Assembly (NCBI GenBank): GCA_002422455.1
Contig: DIVK01000091.1
Location: 6,734-13,309, forward strand
DNA: 6,576 bases
Origin: Rhodoferax sp. UBA6134
GTDB lineage: Bacteria > Pseudomonadota > Gammaproteobacteria > Burkholderiales > Burkholderiaceae_C
Direction of reading: 5' to 3'
A program made the position numbers and the translations under genes. The notes under the pieces are model-generated. The model saw only the letters and a list, made by a program, of their open reading frames with translations. It had not been told where the DNA came from and did not search any database. Positions 4,801 to 6,576 of the stretch are shown one piece after another; the stretch's first letter is position 1; each line of letters opens with the position of its first letter.

Positions 4801-6576
4801 CGTGGAGACGTGCGAATTGGCGAAGGGGCCCAGATCGATCTGGGCGCCGCGGCAAAGTTTGCGATCAATGCGGCGCATCGCATCGAGATCGGGGGACGGG
4901 TGCGTTCGAACGGGGGGGATATTTCTGTACAGCTCGATCGCAGCACGGATCTGGAGTTCGATCCGGTCAGTACCATTTGGCTGGGTAAGCAGGCTGTACT
5001 GGATGCATCGGGTGTCGCGCGCACTTACCCGGACAGCCAAGGGCTGATTCAAGGCGATGTGCTGGCCGGCGGCAAGGTGGCGCTCAACGCCAAAGTGGGC
5101 TACGTGGTGACCGAATCCGGCTCGAAAATAGACGTGTCGGGGACGGCGCCGGTGCGCCTGGACGTGCCGAACGAGGCGGGCGGCCTGGGGCGCGATGCAG
5201 GTAGCGATGCAGGTGCCATTGCCATCGTCGCGCGTGAAGGCGCCTTGCTGGATGGCGCCCTGGTGGCGCGGGCGGGCGGCGCTGCCAATCGGGGCGGGTC
5301 GTTCAGCCTGACGCTGGGTGATAACGCAACGCCCTCGGGACCAGGGCATCCGACGGGGCAACGTGTGCTCAGTCTGGCGGATGCGGTGCCGGCGCAGGCC
5401 GCGGGTCTTGTGGCCGGCGGGATGGTGCCCGCCTCGGTGGATGGTCAGGCAAAACTCGGCGCGACGGCGCTGGAAGCCGCCGGTTTTGATCGGATCGCGC
5501 TCAAGAGCCGCGACGCGATCCGCCTTGGAAATGGCTTGCACCTGGGCGCCGATCGTGCCACTGCCTTGCGTGAGGTGACATTGGACAGCCCGCGCATCGA
5601 GACTGAGGGCGGGGATGCCTCGCTGCGCGCAGATGTCCTGCGCGTGGGCAATTACGACAGCGGCAGTCAGGCTGTGGTCAACACCGCGGTGGCAGGCAGT
5701 GGTACCTTGAAGGCGGATGCCCGCTTGCTGGAATTGGCGGGCAACCAGACGTTTACCGGCATGGCGCGCGTTGAACTCGGCGGCGAGCAGGAGATCCGGC
5801 TGGCCGGGGTCAGCGTCAATCAAACGCGCCCTGTGAGTACTCTCAAGAGCGCGGCTGACATGCTCTTTCACGGTGCGGTGGTGACGCCCGCGACCTATGT
5901 GCAGCACACCATTTCGGCGCCTGGACGCCGTGTCGAATTTACGCGCAACACGGATAGCCCGGTTCAGCCGCTGTCCGCGTTTGGCAGCGTCAAGGTCGAG
6001 GCAGGAGATATCGTGCAGGGCGGCAATCTGTGGGCGCCGTTCGGGCAGACCGAATTCAAGGCGACCGGATTGGTTGCATTCAGAGATGGCAGTCTGACTT
6101 CGGTGGCAGCCAGCCCCGGCAGCCTGACGCCTTTTGGCCGATTGGTGAACGGTCAGGACTGGGTTTACGCGATCGGATCGAGATTGTTCGAGCAAAAGAC
6201 GCTTGCCGGCAAGTCGATCCGCATCGACGGCGCGACGGTGGACATGCAGCCCGGCGCCAAAATGAACCTGGCCGGTGGCGGCGATCTGCAGGGCTACGAA
6301 TTTACTGTCGGCCCCGGCGGCTCGCGCGACATCCTCGCCAGCTTCGTCACCGTCGACGAAAAACCGGTCCCCACAAATACCTACGCCGTTCTGCCCGGGT
6401 ACCAGGGCGGCTTCGCCCCGGTCGACCCGCAGGAAGGCTTTGATCGCGCCAGCGGCGAAGCGGTATTCCTCTCCGGGGTGCCGGGATTGAAGGATGGCGT
6501 CTATACCCTGCTGCCGCCGCATTACGCGCTGTTGCCAGGCGCCTACGCAGTCAAGCTCGACACCGGCATCAAGGAC
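1726..6576 (+). CDS. TpsA exoprotein, filamentous haemagglutinin family (N-terminal 1617 residues; 3' end outside window)
   Basis: This is the secreted partner of the upstream transporter, a giant surface or released adhesin-type protein. The frame is open from the ATG to the last base with no stop. Residues 1-30 (MNRNRYRLVFNATVG ... ETARGRGKS) are an extended signal peptide region. A hydrophobic core (34-47) and a likely cleavage after AQA at 52 follow. Residues 53 to about 300 are the TPS (haemagglutination activity) domain: ILNWQSFNV at 91-99, NRIWDNNPSVIAG at 128-140, NSNGI at 156-160 in place of the usual NPNGI, and NLNSFTASTLNIADS at 169-183. Then come short GG-initiated beta-strand repeats (for example 773, 793, 887, 906, 1063), as expected of a right-handed beta-helix. 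Blocks I recall from the DUF3739-containing subgroup are ELRGDELKDSP (498-508), FDPGYVEGKDAG (646-657), PLSAFGS ... IVQGGNLWAPFGQ (1415-1441), GGGDLQGYEF (1517-1526) and YTLLPPHYALLPG (1593-1605). There is no cysteine in all 1617 residues. Members usually run to several thousand residues, so much is missing. Adhesin is inferred; a C-terminal toxin cannot be excluded. Confidence 0.95.
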   Translation, partial: MNRNRYRLVFNATVGMMVPLAETARGRGKSASGVSLAGVLLAAVALSPPAQAELPVASTGGAIPNFVSAGQAGYQVNGNQAFVNQVGNKAILNWQSFNVSAGSNVQFRQVDSLAGNNLVPGASFTSLNRIWDNNPSVIAGSLSQGAGQKGNVILVNSNGIAFMGGSQVNLNSFTASTLNIADSFILDTLLTTNGQPQFEKALDGGEGRGFVKVFENAKISAGSQGRVMLIAPTVINKGKVEAPDGQVVMAAGTKVFLRTASAFGDNNVRGLLVEVDSPAGLADFDTANADVKNGVLDGRSVTLTDAAADKLGHATNWGELTSPRGNVTMVGYAVNQMGIARATTSVVANGSVYLLAKDRTIVPSSVPEQKLPGSRSQRAGRVVLGAGSLTEVLPDVADATAALDGSTGQGLPSQSKVQVLGQDIRMEGGAVIDVPAGEVSMVAMDRPADASTDASNPFKQIGFTSANARIHIADGARISVAGLEDVRVSAARNSVEVELRGDELKDSPVNQQGSLRGQTAYVDINRALANANAGKSTLIAKDSLESYQAKLERTVAERSTAGGVVRLQSQGEAILESGAIVDLSGGSVRYTAANVKTTLLSSNGKLTDLADASAETRYDGIATRYVIDYGRWNRKEVIDLGQSYRFDPGYVEGKDAGMLEVIGMGATVMQADVVGRTLSGELQRDTGQTPAGARLRLGSDAVAGDYKFNQRFEVGSAAASLSKGFGFGDNLPADLKSVLGFNPSSMGEGRIAQLEVFSNQAAEIREALRTPQGGSVRITARSVDVAADVSAQGGNIAFNARANQASGTIAPSTLNVTVRDGVNVSARGEWINQLAAAGDVASTGASINGGGITLSALNNVDLESSSHIDVTGGGRVKPDGKIAGGKGGAITIEANAGVGASNLQTGGVKLAGELSGHGIAQGGSLKISSGKVQIGGSEDMTPGALNLDSDFINRGGFSDIVLTGRDGVTVADGVALAPVLQTMELEPGYVLQPSGGQLERFSRRVALEPHLRKPVNLTLSADTVTRGDVRIGEGAQIDLGAAAKFAINAAHRIEIGGRVRSNGGDISVQLDRSTDLEFDPVSTIWLGKQAVLDASGVARTYPDSQGLIQGDVLAGGKVALNAKVGYVVTESGSKIDVSGTAPVRLDVPNEAGGLGRDAGSDAGAIAIVAREGALLDGALVARAGGAANRGGSFSLTLGDNATPSGPGHPTGQRVLSLADAVPAQAAGLVAGGMVPASVDGQAKLGATALEAAGFDRIALKSRDAIRLGNGLHLGADRATALREVTLDSPRIETEGGDASLRADVLRVGNYDSGSQAVVNTAVAGSGTLKADARLLELAGNQTFTGMARVELGGEQEIRLAGVSVNQTRPVSTLKSAADMLFHGAVVTPATYVQHTISAPGRRVEFTRNTDSPVQPLSAFGSVKVEAGDIVQGGNLWAPFGQTEFKATGLVAFRDGSLTSVAASPGSLTPFGRLVNGQDWVYAIGSRLFEQKTLAGKSIRIDGATVDMQPGAKMNLAGGGDLQGYEFTVGPGGSRDILASFVTVDEKPVPTNTYAVLPGYQGGFAPVDPQEGFDRASGEAVFLSGVPGLKDGVYTLLPPHYALLPGAYAVKLDTGIKD
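4828..4845. repeat. 18-bp perfect palindrome inside tpsA
   Basis: GCCCAGATC followed directly by GATCTGGGC is a perfect 18-bp self-complementary sequence. It encodes AQIDLG of the beta-helix, an ordinary strand-turn for this protein, so coding constraint may explain it. By simple base-frequency reasoning a palindrome this long is uncommon in about 6.5 kb, but no function is evident. Confidence 0.5.
5192..5214 (+). repeat. short in-frame tandem duplication (12-bp period)
   Basis: GCGATGCAGGT occurs at 5192-5202 and again at 5204-5214, separated by one base, giving a 12-bp period. It adds four residues in frame (DAGSDAG, residues 1157-1163 of the exoprotein), in a loop-like segment between NEAGGLGR and the strand AIAIVA. 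This looks like a recent slippage duplication in a tolerant turn of the beta-helix. Confidence 0.65.

Noticed and set aside
4717..6522. 601-codon open frame on the minus strand
   Set aside because: It lies wholly antisense to the TpsA frame, which has clear family motifs throughout. The predicted protein is rich in Arg, His and Ala with no recognisable domain, as expected for a shadow frame in GC-rich DNA.
1726..6576. CDI (CdiA-type) contact-dependent toxin
   Set aside because: No VENN-type pretoxin motif, toxin domain or immunity gene is present in the window, and the visible blocks resemble the DUF3739 adhesin subgroup. This is not excluded, because the C-terminus is missing.

Overview
The window holds one two-partner secretion (TPS, type Vb) locus on the + strand: a complete outer-membrane transporter gene (TpsB, ShlB/FhaC/HecB family, 144-1706) followed 19 nt later by the 5' part of its cargo gene (TpsA, filamentous haemagglutinin family, 1726 to the window edge). 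The TpsA frame is open for 1617 codons and has no stop, so the gene continues beyond the window. The DNA is GC-rich. The TpsA carries an extended signal peptide (ESPR) and belongs to a giant haemagglutinin-like subgroup that I know mainly from Burkholderiales and some gammaproteobacteria. A betaproteobacterium is therefore the best guess for the host; nothing in the window fixes genus or species.

Layout: 1-40 is probably the last codons of an upstream + strand gene, with a possible TGA at 16-18. A strong intrinsic terminator follows (41-77: 10-bp stem, UUCG tetraloop, T-rich tail). Between it and the transporter start lies a second, independent perfect hairpin (88-122) without a T-tract, ending 21 nt before the ATG. 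It is the only candidate regulatory structure I can see for the locus. No convincing sigma-70 promoter can be called. The transporter gene fills 144-1706. A good Shine-Dalgarno sequence (1714-1720) precedes the exoprotein ATG. From 1726 on, every base is TpsA coding sequence.

How they work together: both proteins have Sec signal peptides. TpsA should cross the inner membrane, present its N-terminal TPS domain (about residues 53-300) to the two periplasmic POTRA domains of TpsB, pass through the TpsB beta-barrel, and fold on the surface as a long beta-helical fibre. Tight spacing and shared direction indicate one operon, transporter first. The visible TpsA ends in blocks typical of the DUF3739-type large adhesins. 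The C-terminus, which would settle adhesin versus toxin delivery, is not present.

I do not see an entirely new system. The points worth a second look are the leader hairpin, a transporter with little room for an N-terminal plug helix, a substituted NPNGI motif in the TPS domain, several conserved but functionally uncharacterised blocks in TpsA, and a shift in codon use inside tpsA. The large minus-strand open frames are antisense shadows of these two genes.
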